This document shows, in pieces, positions 39,901 to 48,914 of a stretch of 64,000 bases of DNA; the stretch's first letter is position 1; every line of letters begins with the position of its first letter. The stretch is taken from assembly GCF_902497785.1 (NCBI RefSeq), contig NZ_CABVHK010000007.1:186001-250000 (forward strand), in the 5' to 3' direction. Below the pieces are notes generated by a model. The model ran no database searches, was not told where the DNA came from, and saw only the letters and a list, made by a program, of their open reading frames with translations. The DNA comes from Pseudomonas fluorescens. Lineage in GTDB: Bacteria > Pseudomonadota > Gammaproteobacteria > Pseudomonadales > Pseudomonadaceae. The translations under genes and the position numbers were made by a program.

Positions 39901-42900
39901 CGAGCAAGCTGCGCAAGGCGCCGATACGTTCAGGTTGCGGGCTGACTTCCTGGCCGGCGGCGAGTTCATCGAGCATGTTGATCAGCGCTTCATGAGCGCT
40001 TTGCGCTTCCTGAAAAAACCGCTCGCTGACCGCCAGGCTGGCTTCTTCCACTGCGCCGTAGAGATCCAGCAAGGCCTCGCAGAGTTCGTCCACCGGGTGT
40101 AGATCAGCCAGGTGCGCGCCTTCGCCGAGGGTGGTCAATTCATCCAGCAGCGCACTGAGTTCCTGACGCTCGCCGGGGTGCTGCTGCCAGCGCTGCAACA
40201 GGCTTTCGGCGTCCAGCAGAATGTCCATGCCCTGCGCCAGGAAGTTGTTGATCAGCTGCGGGTCGCGCTTGGTGCGCTGCGCAGTGCTCGGCGCACTCGA
40301 GAGCGCTTCCAGACGCTCGGCCAGCAGTGTGCGGGTTCTTTCGATCAGGGCACGGGCGCCAGGAATCTCCGCCAGCGGATCGACCTTGAGCTGACGCAGT
40401 GCGACCCGGAACACACCTTCGGCTTCCAGCAGCAACTCGACTTCGTCCAGGTCCAAAGCGATCAGGTGCGCCTTGTACTCGCGGGCCAGTTGATCCAGCG
40501 GCGTCGCCAGCTCGGCGATCGGCAACACACCGGCCATTGAGGCGCTGCCCTTGAGCGTATGCAAAGCGCGCTGCAACTCGTCACTGGCCTGCAACGGCAC
40601 GTGTTCGGCGGCCTGATCAAGGAAGCGATTGAGGCTGGCCAAATGGGTTTCAGCTTCTTTGCGGAATATCTCCAGCAACAACGGATCAAGGGCGGCGACA
40701 TCCTGCACGTCCTCGTCGGCCGCTTCATCACCCTTGGCGAGGGCATGGGCGCGGACGGCCAACTGGTCGACGTCGTTGCGCTGACGCTGGGCATTGTCGG
40801 CATACTCAGCCACCAGTTCCGGCAGCAGGTTCAGCACGGCGCTGATCAGTTGCTGCACCGCCGGCCCCGGTTCGACACTGTGCTCCAGCACGCGGTTAAG
40901 CAGGTTTTCCACGGCCCACGCCAACTCGCCCAACACCAGCGCGCGCACCATGCGGCCACTGCCTTTGAGGGTATGGAAGGCCCGGCGTAATTCGCCCAGC
41001 GCCGATTCGCTCTGGGGATCAGCCACCCAGCGCGGCAGGTATTCACAAAGAATTTCCAGGACTTCGTCGGTTTCTTCGAGAAAGACTTCGCGCAGCTCAT
41101 CATCCACCGGCTCTTCACCGGGTGGCGGCGGCAACAGACTGCCGGGTGTATTGAGCGCCGGCGGATTAACCGCCGACACCGGGCTGGCCAGGACATCGGC
41201 CAGGGTCTGGACGACGGCGGGATCGTCCAGCTCCTGCTGGTCTTGCATGACCTGCGCTTCGCTCGGGCTAAGCACATCCTCAAGCACCGGCACATTGCGT
41301 TCACTGGGGTAAAAGCCGAGGGAGGCGAGGCTGTTTTCGGCGACGTCGAGCAGGTGTTCGCCGCACGCCTCGGGGTCGTCGCTGAGGCGCTCCAGGTAAT
41401 ACTCGATGCTGGTAATGACGTCGGCCAGACTGTCCAGCTCTTCCCAGCCGGGCTGGTCCGGGTCCTGCAGTAAATGCTCGCGGATAAAGTGATTGCAGGT
41501 TTCGATCAGGCTCGCCGCCCGGCTCAGCGGAATCATCGCCAGCGCGCCGCGCACCTGGGTGAGCAAGGCCGGCAAGGGTTGCAAATGCTGGCGATCCCAA
41601 TCGGCGTCGATGTAGTCGACGACCATGTCCTTGGCCTGTTGCAGGCAAATGCGCGCTTCCCTGATCACGATCTGGTGTATCTGCGTCAGGTCGGTGGTCG
41701 GCAGGCGGCTGTCTTCCTGACTTTCCGGTTCGACGGTGCCAACCATGCCGGCCAGCGTCGCCTCGACGTAAAGCAGGGCACCGGCGACGTCCATCAGGAT
41801 CGCATCGTTGGGTTCGCGCTGGCCCTGGGCGAGGCTGAGCACCATCGCGAGTTGATCGATGATGACCTTGCGCGGCTGGCCGAAGCCGAGCACCGCCAGG
41901 GTGTCGGCGATCTGCCGCAAGGGCGCCAGCAGGCTTTCGAGGTCCGAGGCGTGCTGGCGGTCGCTGCGCACGAACAGATCGAGACGTTCTTTGACTCGCA
42001 CCAATTCTTCGCACAGCGCTGCCAATACCGAGCGCATGGCATCGCGGTCGGGGCCGGCCAGCCGCGCCCGTTCTTCATCGACCAGCGCGCTGTCAGGCAA
42101 TGCATCGTCCAGTCCGTAGCGATCTTTCATGGTCAGCATCTGCCCGGTGGGGTGGTCGGCCTTGGCAATATAGAACAGTAGACTCTTGAGCAACTCCGGC
42201 GGCGCCGGTTGATTGACCCCGGGCATGCCCTGTTCGAGCAGGCGCTTGAGTTCCTTGTCGGCATCCTTGAGCAGGCTGCGCAGCGCCGGACTGTTGGCAA
42301 TCGAGCCGCCGCGCATGCCTTCGACCAGTGCCGAAGCGACTTGCCACAACGGGCTCAGCGGCGCCTGACCACACAGCCCTTCGAGGCGTGAAAAAACCGT
42401 GCTCAGGTAACCGAGGTGGGTCTCGTCATCCTGCTCGCGCAGCAACCCGACCAACGCCATTTGCAACATCTGGCGCAATTTGCGCAGCACATTCGGCAGG
42501 TCCGCCGGTTCCAGCAGCGCCAGTGATTCGGTACTGAGCGGCGGCAGGTCCGGCAATTGCGGTGTGAACAGACTGGTTTCCGACAACAGGCTTTCGCCAC
42601 GGGCACTGCGCAGATCGTTGATCAGCGGCAGCACCACCAGCGGCAGATCGCGCCGTGCGCTTTGTACCCGGTCGAGGTAAATCGGCAACTGCCCGAGGGC
42701 CTGCGTCAACAGGTGAATGGCCTCATCGCGATGGCTGACGCGGTCGTGCAGCAAGGCGCTGGCCAGCTGTTCCATTTCTTCGGCGAGCAGCGCCGCGCCG
42801 TAGAACTCGACCATCTGCAAACTGCCATGCACTTGATGGATGCACGCCAGGCAATCGCTGAGGACGTGCGTCGCCTGCGGATCATCGAGCAACGTTTCAA

Positions 42901-42982
42901 TCGCTTGATGGGCCACTTTCAGCGTTTCGGCAATCTCGCCCTTGACCCACTCGAGGGCCACATAGTCGTGCCGATCACCCAT
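36965..42982 (-). CDS. chpA: Hybrid histidine kinase ChpA of the Pil-Chp system
   Basis: Giant CheA-type kinase (2005 aa) controlling type IV pili. N-terminal FimL-like region, then HPt domains with HTLKG at His670, His808, His1150 and His1292; CheA dimerisation and ATPase (EHMLRNAVDHGLES, GRGVGMDVVHEEV), CheW domain, and a C-terminal receiver (VMVVDDSVTVRK, LLLDIEMPRMDG). P. aeruginosa ChpA has eight phosphotransfer-type domains (six HPt plus Ser and Thr variants); only four canonical HTLKG sites were seen here. Residues about 1066-1100 are encoded by an in-frame REPIN in the linker between HPt domains. ATG at 42982 has GGAG five bases upstream; the ATG at 42997 lacks one. Confidence 0.93.
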   Translation of the reverse strand: MGDRHDYVALEWVKGEIAETLKVAHQAIETLLDDPQATHVLSDCLACIHQVHGSLQMVEFYGAALLAEEMEQLASALLHDRVSHRDEAIHLLTQALGQLPIYLDRVQSARRDLPLVVLPLINDLRSARGESLLSETSLFTPQLPDLPPLSTESLALLEPADLPNVLRKLRQMLQMALVGLLREQDDETHLGYLSTVFSRLEGLCGQAPLSPLWQVASALVEGMRGGSIANSPALRSLLKDADKELKRLLEQGMPGVNQPAPPELLKSLLFYIAKADHPTGQMLTMKDRYGLDDALPDSALVDEERARLAGPDRDAMRSVLAALCEELVRVKERLDLFVRSDRQHASDLESLLAPLRQIADTLAVLGFGQPRKVIIDQLAMVLSLAQGQREPNDAILMDVAGALLYVEATLAGMVGTVEPESQEDSRLPTTDLTQIHQIVIREARICLQQAKDMVVDYIDADWDRQHLQPLPALLTQVRGALAMIPLSRAASLIETCNHFIREHLLQDPDQPGWEELDSLADVITSIEYYLERLSDDPEACGEHLLDVAENSLASLGFYPSERNVPVLEDVLSPSEAQVMQDQQELDDPAVVQTLADVLASPVSAVNPPALNTPGSLLPPPPGEEPVDDELREVFLEETDEVLEILCEYLPRWVADPQSESALGELRRAFHTLKGSGRMVRALVLGELAWAVENLLNRVLEHSVEPGPAVQQLISAVLNLLPELVAEYADNAQRQRNDVDQLAVRAHALAKGDEAADEDVQDVAALDPLLLEIFRKEAETHLASLNRFLDQAAEHVPLQASDELQRALHTLKGSASMAGVLPIAELATPLDQLAREYKAHLIALDLDEVELLLEAEGVFRVALRQLKVDPLAEIPGARALIERTRTLLAERLEALSSAPSTAQRTKRDPQLINNFLAQGMDILLDAESLLQRWQQHPGERQELSALLDELTTLGEGAHLADLHPVDELCEALLDLYGAVEEASLAVSERFFQEAQSAHEALINMLDELAAGQEVSPQPERIGALRSLLDESLDPSAMGLIRSDGSRALSIRELSSATAELSQTTPPPVGAGLLAMDSQTPYLSNENPPPLASIASKPAPTMDRAVELDDEIVSIFLEEAVDILESAGQALQRWLTDPDNAAPLLSLQRDLHTLKGGARMAEVEPVGDLAHELESLYEGLVDRRYLHSDALAQLLQQSHDRLAHQLEQLQSHRPLSDPGPLIEAIRAFRQGNLSAPEPVELPPAEDSAGHDPELLEIFLEEGFDIIENSGAALLRWQAEPSSRQEMETLLRDLHTLKGGARMVEIAPIGDLAHELEFIYEGLSAGALKPTPALFALLQSCHDRLAQMLDATRAGQPLPPDEPLIDAIRNFSHPQVIEAPVALPVAPKVETPSPQPDAGAGADMVKVSAELLDDLVNLAGETSIFRGRIEQQVNDARVALHEMETTIERMRDQLRRLDTETQGRILSRQQIDAERSGYEDFDPLEMDRHSQLQQLSRALFESASDLLDLKETLDRRNQDADNLLQQQGRINTELQEGLMRTRMVPFERMLPRLKRIVRQVSSELGKDVEFVVGNAEGEMDRNVLERMAAPLEHMLRNAVDHGLESAQARVAAGKPARGRITLDLSREGGDIIFDIRDDGAGVPLDAVRRKAIKRGLLAPDSDISDRDVLQFILQPGFSTAEKITQISGRGVGMDVVHEEVRQLGGSMSIDSVPGQGVHFRIRLPFTVSVNRALMVQCFDDQYAIPLNTIDGIVRVLPNELEGHYRLDPPTYKYAGQDYELCYLGELLKTSTRPKLLGQSLPLPVLLVQCNERHIAVQVDAMAGTREIVVKSLGAQFAAVQGLSGATILGDGRVVLILDLLAPIRAMQAQVPQRPLLQDPEPEPHKPLLVMVVDDSVTVRKVTSRLLERHGMNVLTAKDGVDAMLLLEEHTPDLMLLDIEMPRMDGFEVATQVRADERLQHLPIIMITSRTGQKHRDRAMAIGVNDYLGKPYQESVLLDSIALWSKTHA
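39685..39787. repeat. REPIN inside the chpA coding sequence
   Basis: TTGTAGGAGCCGGCTTGCTG GCGATGG on the left and inverted CCATCGCCAGCAAGCCGGCTCCTACA on the right. It is a class A subtype (GCCGGCTTGCTGGC). Read on the minus strand it has no stop codon and encodes a linker peptide containing PVGAGLLAMDS and PLASIASKPAPT, a typical REP translation. Confidence 0.92.
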
Positions 42983-43019
42983 AACTGCTCCGTTCATAAT
43001 TCAGACGCCAACGGACGTT

Positions 43020-45077
43020 TCACACTTTATCCACAGTCTGCGCCTTGGCGGCCGGCAAGGTGAAACCGGACACCGAACGACGCAACTGGCTGGCCATCTT
43101 CGCCAGGTTGCCGATGCTCTCGGCGGTGGCGGTGGAACCGGACGACGTCTGCGAGGTGATTTGCTGGATCACGTTCATTGTCAGGGAAATCTGCCCGGCC
43201 GAAGACGTCTGTTGTTGCGCCGCGTTGGAGATGCTCTGGATCAGCGCCGCGAGGACCTTCGACACGCCTTCGATTTCTTCCAGGGCCACCCCGGCATCTT
43301 GCGCCAGACGCGCGCCGCGGACTACTTCGGTGGTGGTCTGCTCCATGGAAATCACCGCTTCGTTGGTGTCGGCCTGAATCGCCCGCACCAGGGTTTCGAT
43401 CTGCCGGGTCGCGGCGGATGAGCGTTCGGCCAGTCGTTGGACTTCGTCAGCCACCACCGCAAAACCGCGCCCGGCGTCACCGGCCATGGACGCCTGGATG
43501 GCTGCGTTGAGCGCAAGTATGTTGGTCTGGTCGGCGATGTCATCGATCAGGCTGACAATGTCGCCGATTTCCTGAGACGACTCGCCCAGGCGTTTGATGC
43601 GCTTGGCGGTGTCCTGAATCTGCTCGCGAATGTTGTCCATGCCATGGATGGTGTTGTGCACCACCTCGTTGCCCTTGTTGGCAATTTCCACCGAGCGCTC
43701 AGCCACCGCCGAAGACTCGGCGGCGTTGGCCGACACCTGGTCGATGGACTGCGCCATGTCGTTGATTGCGGTGGAGGCTTCGCTGATCTGTTGCGCCTGA
43801 TGCTCCGAAGCCTGGGCCAGGTGCATGGCAGTGGCCTGGGTTTCCTGCACGGCGGCGGCGACCTGGCCGGCGGTGAGGTTGATCGTTGCCACCAGATCGC
43901 GCAGTTGGTCGACTGAATAATTGATCGAATCGGCGATGGTCCCGGTGAAGTCTTCGGTCACCGAGGCGGTGACGGTGAGATCGCCATCGGCGAGGTCTTC
44001 GATCTCGTCGAGCAGGCGCATGATCGCGTTCTGGTTACGCTCGTTTTTCTCGGCGGTCTCGCGCAGCTGACGGTTGGTTTCGCGCACCATCACCAGGCCG
44101 ATGAGGATGATCGACATCAGCGCCAGCAGGCCCAGCACGTAGCCGCCAATGGTGTCGGCGTTACGCCCGCTGGCGAGGTTTTCGAACCCGGTGGCCAAGT
44201 GCGAGGCTTCGTCGAGCAGGGTTTGCGACAGGCTGAAAATGTTGGTCGCCGATTCGCGCACCTTGAACAGCTCTGGCGACGTTTCGAGGATTTCATCCAC
44301 CGACCCCGAGACGAATTCAAACAACTCGGAAATCTCGAGCAGCCGGGCGCGGGCGTCACGGTCCTCGACCTGGCTGACCTTCAACGCCGCATCGCCCTGA
44401 AGCATGCCGTTGAGCACTTTGCCAAACCGCAAGGCGTCGCGACCAAAAGCGTCGGCGGCCTGTTGCGAATTTTCGTCGCCGGACAGCACGGTGTTCACCG
44501 CGCCGAGGATCCGTTCGGCCAACAACGACTGACGCTGGGCCATCGCCACTTGGGCGGCCGGCGCGCCACGTTGCAGCAGGGTCTCGACGACTTTTTCGTA
44601 CTCGACCTGCAATTGCGGCACGGTTTCCGCCAGGGTGGCGGCGACTTGATGCAGCGACAAAACCGTTTGCTCGCTGGAAAGAATGGCGTCGGTGTTTTTC
44701 AGCAGGCGCTCCCAATCCAGCTGCACGGCGCGCATTTCCGGGCGCACGGTGGCCGGCGCGGGCGGTAGGCCGGTGGACGGATCGCCTTTCTTCAGATAAC
44801 CCCAGCGCTGGGCGAAATCGTTGCGCGCATCGCTGAGCAGCTTGAACGCGGCAGCCTTGCCGGCAGCGGCTTCGGTGGCGTTTTTGGCGATACGCTGCGA
44901 CAGCACGCGCAGTTCACCGGCGTGGCCGATGTACTGTTTGTCGTACGTGGACTGGGTGTTGAGGTAAGCGAAGTTGGCGAACAGCAGCATGATGAAGACA
45001 ATCAGCGCGATGAACAGCGCGACGATCTGCGACCGGCTGCGCGACCCTTCTGGCCTGCCTGTTTTTGCTTTTATCAT
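43020..45077 (-). CDS. pilJ: Methyl-accepting chemoreceptor PilJ
   Basis: Receptor of the Pil-Chp array (685 aa). TM1 is [22 protein letters not shown] (residues 18-39), a periplasmic domain with two PilJ-type helical modules follows ([20 protein letters not shown]), TM2 is near residue 310, then HAMP-like sequence and a signalling domain whose tip is [31 protein letters not shown]. Reported to sense surface contact through pilin. The ATG at 45077 is followed by a basic cytoplasmic stretch; GAGG lies four bases upstream. pilK (methyltransferase) is missing between pilJ and chpA, which are 37 bp apart. Confidence 0.95.
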   Translation of the reverse strand: MIKAKTGRPEGSRSRSQIVALFIALIVFIMLLFANFAYLNTQSTYDKQYIGHAGELRVLSQRIAKNATEAAAGKAAAFKLLSDARNDFAQRWGYLKKGDPSTGLPPAPATVRPEMRAVQLDWERLLKNTDAILSSEQTVLSLHQVAATLAETVPQLQVEYEKVVETLLQRGAPAAQVAMAQRQSLLAERILGAVNTVLSGDENSQQAADAFGRDALRFGKVLNGMLQGDAALKVSQVEDRDARARLLEISELFEFVSGSVDEILETSPELFKVRESATNIFSLSQTLLDEASHLATGFENLASGRNADTIGGYVLGLLALMSIILIGLVMVRETNRQLRETAEKNERNQNAIMRLLDEIEDLADGDLTVTASVTEDFTGTIADSINYSVDQLRDLVATINLTAGQVAAAVQETQATAMHLAQASEHQAQQISEASTAINDMAQSIDQVSANAAESSAVAERSVEIANKGNEVVHNTIHGMDNIREQIQDTAKRIKRLGESSQEIGDIVSLIDDIADQTNILALNAAIQASMAGDAGRGFAVVADEVQRLAERSSAATRQIETLVRAIQADTNEAVISMEQTTTEVVRGARLAQDAGVALEEIEGVSKVLAALIQSISNAAQQQTSSAGQISLTMNVIQQITSQTSSGSTATAESIGNLAKMASQLRRSVSGFTLPAAKAQTVDKV

Positions 45078-45120
45078 CGGTCCTCGCCTGTTAACCCACA
45101 CCTGTGAACCTTGCCGAAAA

Positions 45121-45212
45121 CCCTGTGGGAGCTGGCTTGCCTGCGATGGCATCACCTCGGTTGCAAGTGAGACCGAGGCGTCGGCATCGCGGGCAAGCCC
45201 GCTCCCACAGGG
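45121..45212. repeat. REPIN, class A subtype, between pilI and pilJ
   Basis: CCCTGTGGGAGCTGGCTTGC CTGCGATGGC and inverted GCATCGCGGGCAAGCCCGCTCCCACAGGG; arms differ in the middle (GGCTTGCCTGCG against CGGGCAAGCCCG). It lies inside the pilGHIJ-chpAC operon. Confidence 0.87.
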
Positions 45213-45219
45213 TCGGTGT

Positions 45220-45753
45220 TTACAACGCTACGTGCATGAAGCTTTGCGACTGCGCCAACGCAAACGGGCTGAACACCTGCCAATTCTGCTCACGCGCAAA
45301 CCGGCCTTTGATGAAGGGTGCCATCGGCCCGCTCAACGCTTCTACCGGCTCCAGACTGTCTTGCGCAAAGTGCTTCAAGCCGAAGACTTCATCGACCATC
45401 AACCCGGCAAACACATCGTTATGCTCCACCACCAACACCCGCCGCTGCTTGCGCGAGGCCGACAACTCGTGGCCCAGGAAGCCACCCAAATCCATCATCG
45501 GCAGCAAACGCCCGCGCAGGTTAGCTACGCCTTTGACCCAGGATTTGACCCCCGGCAGTTGGGTGAACCGTGGTTCGTGCAGGACCTCGCTGACTTCACC
45601 CATGGGCGCGACGTACCAGTGCTCACCCAGGCGAAAACCAATGCCGCTCCAGCTGTCCTGTCGAGTGGGCTGGGACGGCAAATCCGCCGCCAGCACACGA
45701 CAGCGCTGGTCGATCTGCAACAGCAGTTCGAAAGCCGTCAGCGACTCGGTCAT
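45220..45753 (-). CDS. pilI: CheW-like adaptor PilI
   Basis: A 177-residue CheW-domain protein joining the receptor PilJ to the kinase ChpA. Typical segments: [46 protein letters not shown], and [16 protein letters not shown]. It starts 10 bp after the pilH stop and is separated from pilJ by a REPIN of about 90 bp. Confidence 0.95.
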   Translation of the reverse strand: MTESLTAFELLLQIDQRCRVLAADLPSQPTRQDSWSGIGFRLGEHWYVAPMGEVSEVLHEPRFTQLPGVKSWVKGVANLRGRLLPMMDLGGFLGHELSASRKQRRVLVVEHNDVFAGLMVDEVFGLKHFAQDSLEPVEALSGPMAPFIKGRFAREQNWQVFSPFALAQSQSFMHVAL

Positions 45754-45763
45754 GGCCGGGAGA

Positions 45764-46129
45764 TCAACCGGCCAGCACGTTGTTCAGGGTCTTGATCAGG
45801 GTTTCTTCGTCGACCGGTTTGGTCAGGTAATCCTTGGCGCCCTGACGTGTGCCCCAGACCTTGTCGGTTTCCTGATCCTTGGTGGTGATGATGATCACCG
45901 GGATGTGCCCGGTGTCCGGATCCTTGGTCAGCTGGCGCGTCGCCTGGAAACCGTTGAGGCCGGGCATGACGATATCCATCAGGACCGCGTCGGGTTTTTC
46001 CTGACGGGCCAGGGCCACGCCGTCGGCGCCGTTCTCGGCTTTCAACACTTCATGGCCGTGCTTTTCCAGCATGCCGGTCAGTTTGTACATTTCGGTCGGC
46101 GAATCATCGACGATCAGAATACGTGCCAT
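45764..46129 (-). CDS. pilH: Response regulator PilH
   Basis: A 121-residue stand-alone receiver: ARILIVDDSPTEMYKLTGML, phospho-acceptor Asp in LMDIVMPGLNG (Asp52), and KPVDEETL with the conserved Lys. Sequence and length are near-identical to P. aeruginosa PilH as recalled. In that organism PilH is phosphorylated by ChpA and tunes pilus retraction and cAMP signalling. ATG at 46129 preceded by GGGGAA. Confidence 0.96.
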   Translation of the reverse strand: MARILIVDDSPTEMYKLTGMLEKHGHEVLKAENGADGVALARQEKPDAVLMDIVMPGLNGFQATRQLTKDPDTGHIPVIIITTKDQETDKVWGTRQGAKDYLTKPVDEETLIKTLNNVLAG

Positions 46130-46189
46130 GGTTTTCCCCATTCTTCTTGTCGGCGCCGGGCCCGCTGGCCGAGCGTCACTGTGCGTGTC

Positions 46190-46594
46190 CTACTGCGGCA
46201 AAACAGCGGCAAAGCCCGGTACATGGGCCTGGATCGCGTTGAGCAATTCTTCCTTGCTGAAAGGCTTGGTCAAAAACTGGTCGGAACCGACGATGCGCCC
46301 CTTGGCCTTGTCGAACAGCCCGTCCTTGGACGACAACATGATCACCGGCGTGGACTTGAACGCACTGTTGTTCTTGATCAGGGCGCAGGTCTGATAGCCA
46401 TCCAGACGCGGCATCATGATGTCGACAAAAATGATGCCCGGATGATGATCGGCAATCTTCGCCAGCGCGTCGAAACCATCGATGGCGGTGATGACTTCAC
46501 AGCCCACGTTCTTCAACAGCGTTTCGGCGGTGCGACGGATCGTCTTCGAATCATCGATCACCATGACCTTCAAGGCGCTGGAATGCTGTTCCAT
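46190..46594 (-). CDS. pilG: Response regulator PilG
   Basis: A 134-residue single receiver with VMVIDDSKTIRRTAETLL, phospho-acceptor in IIFVDIMMPRLDGYQ, and KPFSKEELL. In P. aeruginosa PilG promotes pilus extension and activates the adenylate cyclase CyaB through FimL/FimV. First gene of the Pil-Chp operon, divergent from gshB. ATG at 46594 chosen by family length; ribosome site is weak. Confidence 0.96.
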   Translation of the reverse strand: MEQHSSALKVMVIDDSKTIRRTAETLLKNVGCEVITAIDGFDALAKIADHHPGIIFVDIMMPRLDGYQTCALIKNNSAFKSTPVIMLSSKDGLFDKAKGRIVGSDQFLTKPFSKEELLNAIQAHVPGFAAVLPQ

Positions 46595-46800
46595 AAATGC
46601 TCTACCGTCGCCTTTGCGAATCAATTTGTCCGTTTATGGATCTTCGGTGGCTCGAAACCCTTGATGCTCAAGGGCCAGCACGACATGGCAGCCTTTTTAG
46701 CACAGTCTCCAAATCCAATCTATCGGCCGACCTGCGCAGTGGTTTTTCCTTGACCGGGAACACACTCAGCGCCACTCTGACGCCACTTTTTTACGGCTCT

Positions 46801-46827
46801 TTGCAGGAGCGAGCTTGCTCCTACAGG
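46801..46827. repeat. Single REP, class A, pilG/gshB divergent region
   Basis: TTGCAGGAGCGAGCTTGCTC CTACAGG. A lone unit without an inverted partner; it can fold on itself through GGAGCGAGCTTGCTCC. Confidence 0.85.
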
Positions 46828-46861
46828 GATCGGCATTGCCCCCTAATTCGAGGAATCACCC

Positions 46862-47815
46862 ATGAGCGTTCGCGTCGGGATTGTCATGGATCCTATTGCC
46901 AGCATCTCCTATAAAAAGGATAGCTCGCTGGCCATGCTGCTGGCCGCGCAAAAGCGCGGTTGGGAGCTGTTCTATATGGAACAGCGGGATTTGTACCAGG
47001 GCGAAGGTGAAGCGCGGGCGCGGATGCGGCCGCTGAAAGTGTTCGCCAACCCGGAAAAATGGTTCGAACTGGAAGCCGAGACCGACGCGTTGCTGAGCGA
47101 TCTGGACGTGATCCTGATGCGCAAGGATCCGCCGTTCGACATGGAATTCGTCTACGCCACGTATCTGCTTGAACAAGCCGAGCGTGCGGGTGTGCTGGTG
47201 GTCAACAAGCCGCAGAGCCTGCGCGACTGCAACGAAAAACTGTTCGCCACGCTGTTCCCGCAGTGCACGCCGCCGACCGTGGTCAGCCGCCGCGCCGATG
47301 TGTTGCGTGAATTCGCGGCCAAACATGGCGACGTGATCCTCAAACCGCTGGATGGCATGGGCGGCACCTCGATCTTCCGTCACCGCGCGGGCGATCCGAA
47401 CCTGTCGGTGATCCTCGAGACCCTGACTGCGCTCGGCACCCAGCAGATCATGGGCCAGGCTTACCTGCCAGCGATCAAGGACGGCGACAAACGCATCCTG
47501 ATGATCGACGGCGAACCGGTGGATTACTGCCTGGCACGCATCCCCGCTGCTGGCGAAACCCGTGGCAACCTTGCGGCCGGCGGTCGTGGCGAAGCCCGTC
47601 CGTTGAGCGACAAGGATCGCTGGATCGCCGCACAAGTCGGCCCGACCCTGCGCGAGAAAGGCCTGCTGTTCGTGGGCCTGGACGTGATCGGCGAGCACCT
47701 CACGGAAATCAACGTCACCAGCCCGACCTGCATTCGCGAGATTGATAATGCGTTCGGCACCGACATTGGTGGCCTGCTGATGGATGCCATCGATCAGAAG
47801 CTCAAGGCTCGTTGA
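46862..47815 (+). CDS. gshB: Glutathione synthetase
   Basis: Joins gamma-glutamylcysteine and glycine using ATP, cytosolic. The 317-aa ATP-grasp protein begins VGIVMDPIASISYKKDSSLAMLLAAQ and contains LIMRKDPPFDMEFVYATYLLE, ILKPLDGMGGTSIF (ATP-binding loop) and EINVTSPTCIREID near the C-terminus. GAGGA seven bases before the ATG. The gene is divergent from pilG, as in P. aeruginosa. Confidence 0.98.
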   Translation: MSVRVGIVMDPIASISYKKDSSLAMLLAAQKRGWELFYMEQRDLYQGEGEARARMRPLKVFANPEKWFELEAETDALLSDLDVILMRKDPPFDMEFVYATYLLEQAERAGVLVVNKPQSLRDCNEKLFATLFPQCTPPTVVSRRADVLREFAAKHGDVILKPLDGMGGTSIFRHRAGDPNLSVILETLTALGTQQIMGQAYLPAIKDGDKRILMIDGEPVDYCLARIPAAGETRGNLAAGGRGEARPLSDKDRWIAAQVGPTLREKGLLFVGLDVIGEHLTEINVTSPTCIREIDNAFGTDIGGLLMDAIDQKLKAR

Positions 47816-47892
47816 TATAGAACAGCCAAGATCAATCCGACATTGCGTTATCATGCGCGGCCTGTGAAAAACGCGATGTTGGTTTTCTTGTC

Positions 47893-48792
47893 ATGACTCT
47901 CCCGTCCGATCTGCCCGCCGAACTCGCCCACCGTGGTGTGCGCCCGGCCGATCGCCTCGGATTTACCCTGTTTCTCGCGGCGCTGATTCACCTGGCCTTG
48001 CTGTTGGGTGTCGGCTTTGCGGTGGTTGAACCCCAGCAGATCAGCAAAACCCTGGAAATCACCCTCGCCACGTTCAAAGCAGAAAAGAAGCCTGAGAAAG
48101 CCGATTTCCTCGCCCAGGAAAATCAGCAAGGCAGCGGTACCCTGGATAAAAAGGCGATTCCCAAAACCACCGAGGTCGCGCCGTTCCAGGACAACAAGGT
48201 GCAGAAAGTCACGCCACCGCCGGCTGCCAAGCCTCAAGTGCAGGAAGCAGCGCCCAAGGCTGCGGTGACCACCGTCGCGCCCAAGCCGAAAAAAGCTCCG
48301 GCAAAAACCGAAGAACCCAAACCCGTCACCAAACCCGCTGTTGCCGCGCCGACATTTGACGCTGAACAGTTGTCCAGCGACATCGCCAGCCTCGAAGCGG
48401 AACTGGCCCAGGAACAACAGCTGTACGCCAAGCGCCCGCGCATCCACCGCCTGAGCGCCGCCTCGACCATGCGCGACAAAGGAGCCTGGTATAAGGACGA
48501 ATGGCGCAAGAAGGTCGAGCGCATCGGCAACCTCAACTACCCCGATGAAGCGCGACGCCAACAGATCTACGGCAATTTGCGGCTGATGGTCTCGATCAAC
48601 CGCGACGGCTCGTTGTATGAGGTGCTGGTGCTGGAGTCGTCCGGGCAACCATTGCTGGATCAGGCGGCGCAGCGAATCGTCAGGCTGGCGGCGCCGTTTT
48701 CACCGTTTACCGGTGATCTGTCGGACATTGACCGGCTTGAAATCATCCGCACGTGGAAGTTTGCGCGCGGGGACCGGCTGTCCAGTAATTAA
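47893..48792 (+). CDS. tonB: Energy transducer TonB (TonB3-like)
   Basis: A 299-residue protein with one N-terminal helix (LGFTLFLAALIHLALLLGVGFAVV, residues 19-42), a long Pro/Lys/Ala-rich periplasmic stalk (about 60-150), and a C-terminal TonB domain (YPDEARRQQIYGNLRLMVSINRDGSLYEVLVLESSGQPLLDQAA). It transfers proton-motive energy to outer-membrane receptors. No exbB/exbD is adjacent. The position beside gshB and pilG equals that of P. aeruginosa tonB3, reported to affect twitching motility. Confidence 0.92.
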   Translation: MTLPSDLPAELAHRGVRPADRLGFTLFLAALIHLALLLGVGFAVVEPQQISKTLEITLATFKAEKKPEKADFLAQENQQGSGTLDKKAIPKTTEVAPFQDNKVQKVTPPPAAKPQVQEAAPKAAVTTVAPKPKKAPAKTEEPKPVTKPAVAAPTFDAEQLSSDIASLEAELAQEQQLYAKRPRIHRLSAASTMRDKGAWYKDEWRKKVERIGNLNYPDEARRQQIYGNLRLMVSINRDGSLYEVLVLESSGQPLLDQAAQRIVRLAAPFSPFTGDLSDIDRLEIIRTWKFARGDRLSSN

Positions 48793-48867
48793 AGATCGCA
48801 GCCTTCGGCAGCTCCTACGGGTGTACACATTCCTCTGTAGGAGCTGCCGAAGGCTGCGATCTTTTGA
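48791..48867. repeat. REPIN, class B, tonB-algH
   Basis: AAAGATCGCAGCCTTCGGCA plus GCTCCTAC and inverted copy, about 18 bp apart. The left arm starts at the tonB stop codon (TAAAGATCG). Confidence 0.92.
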
Positions 48868-48914
48868 CCCGCCTCGGCTTGTCAGCTCGCCCCCGCAACG
48901 CCACACTAGCGCTC

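Noticed and set aside
37112..42181. Several plus-strand open frames of 230-470 residues opposite chpA
   Set aside because: Expected antisense frames over a 6-kb GC-rich gene; none shows a recognisable domain or a consistent ribosome site.
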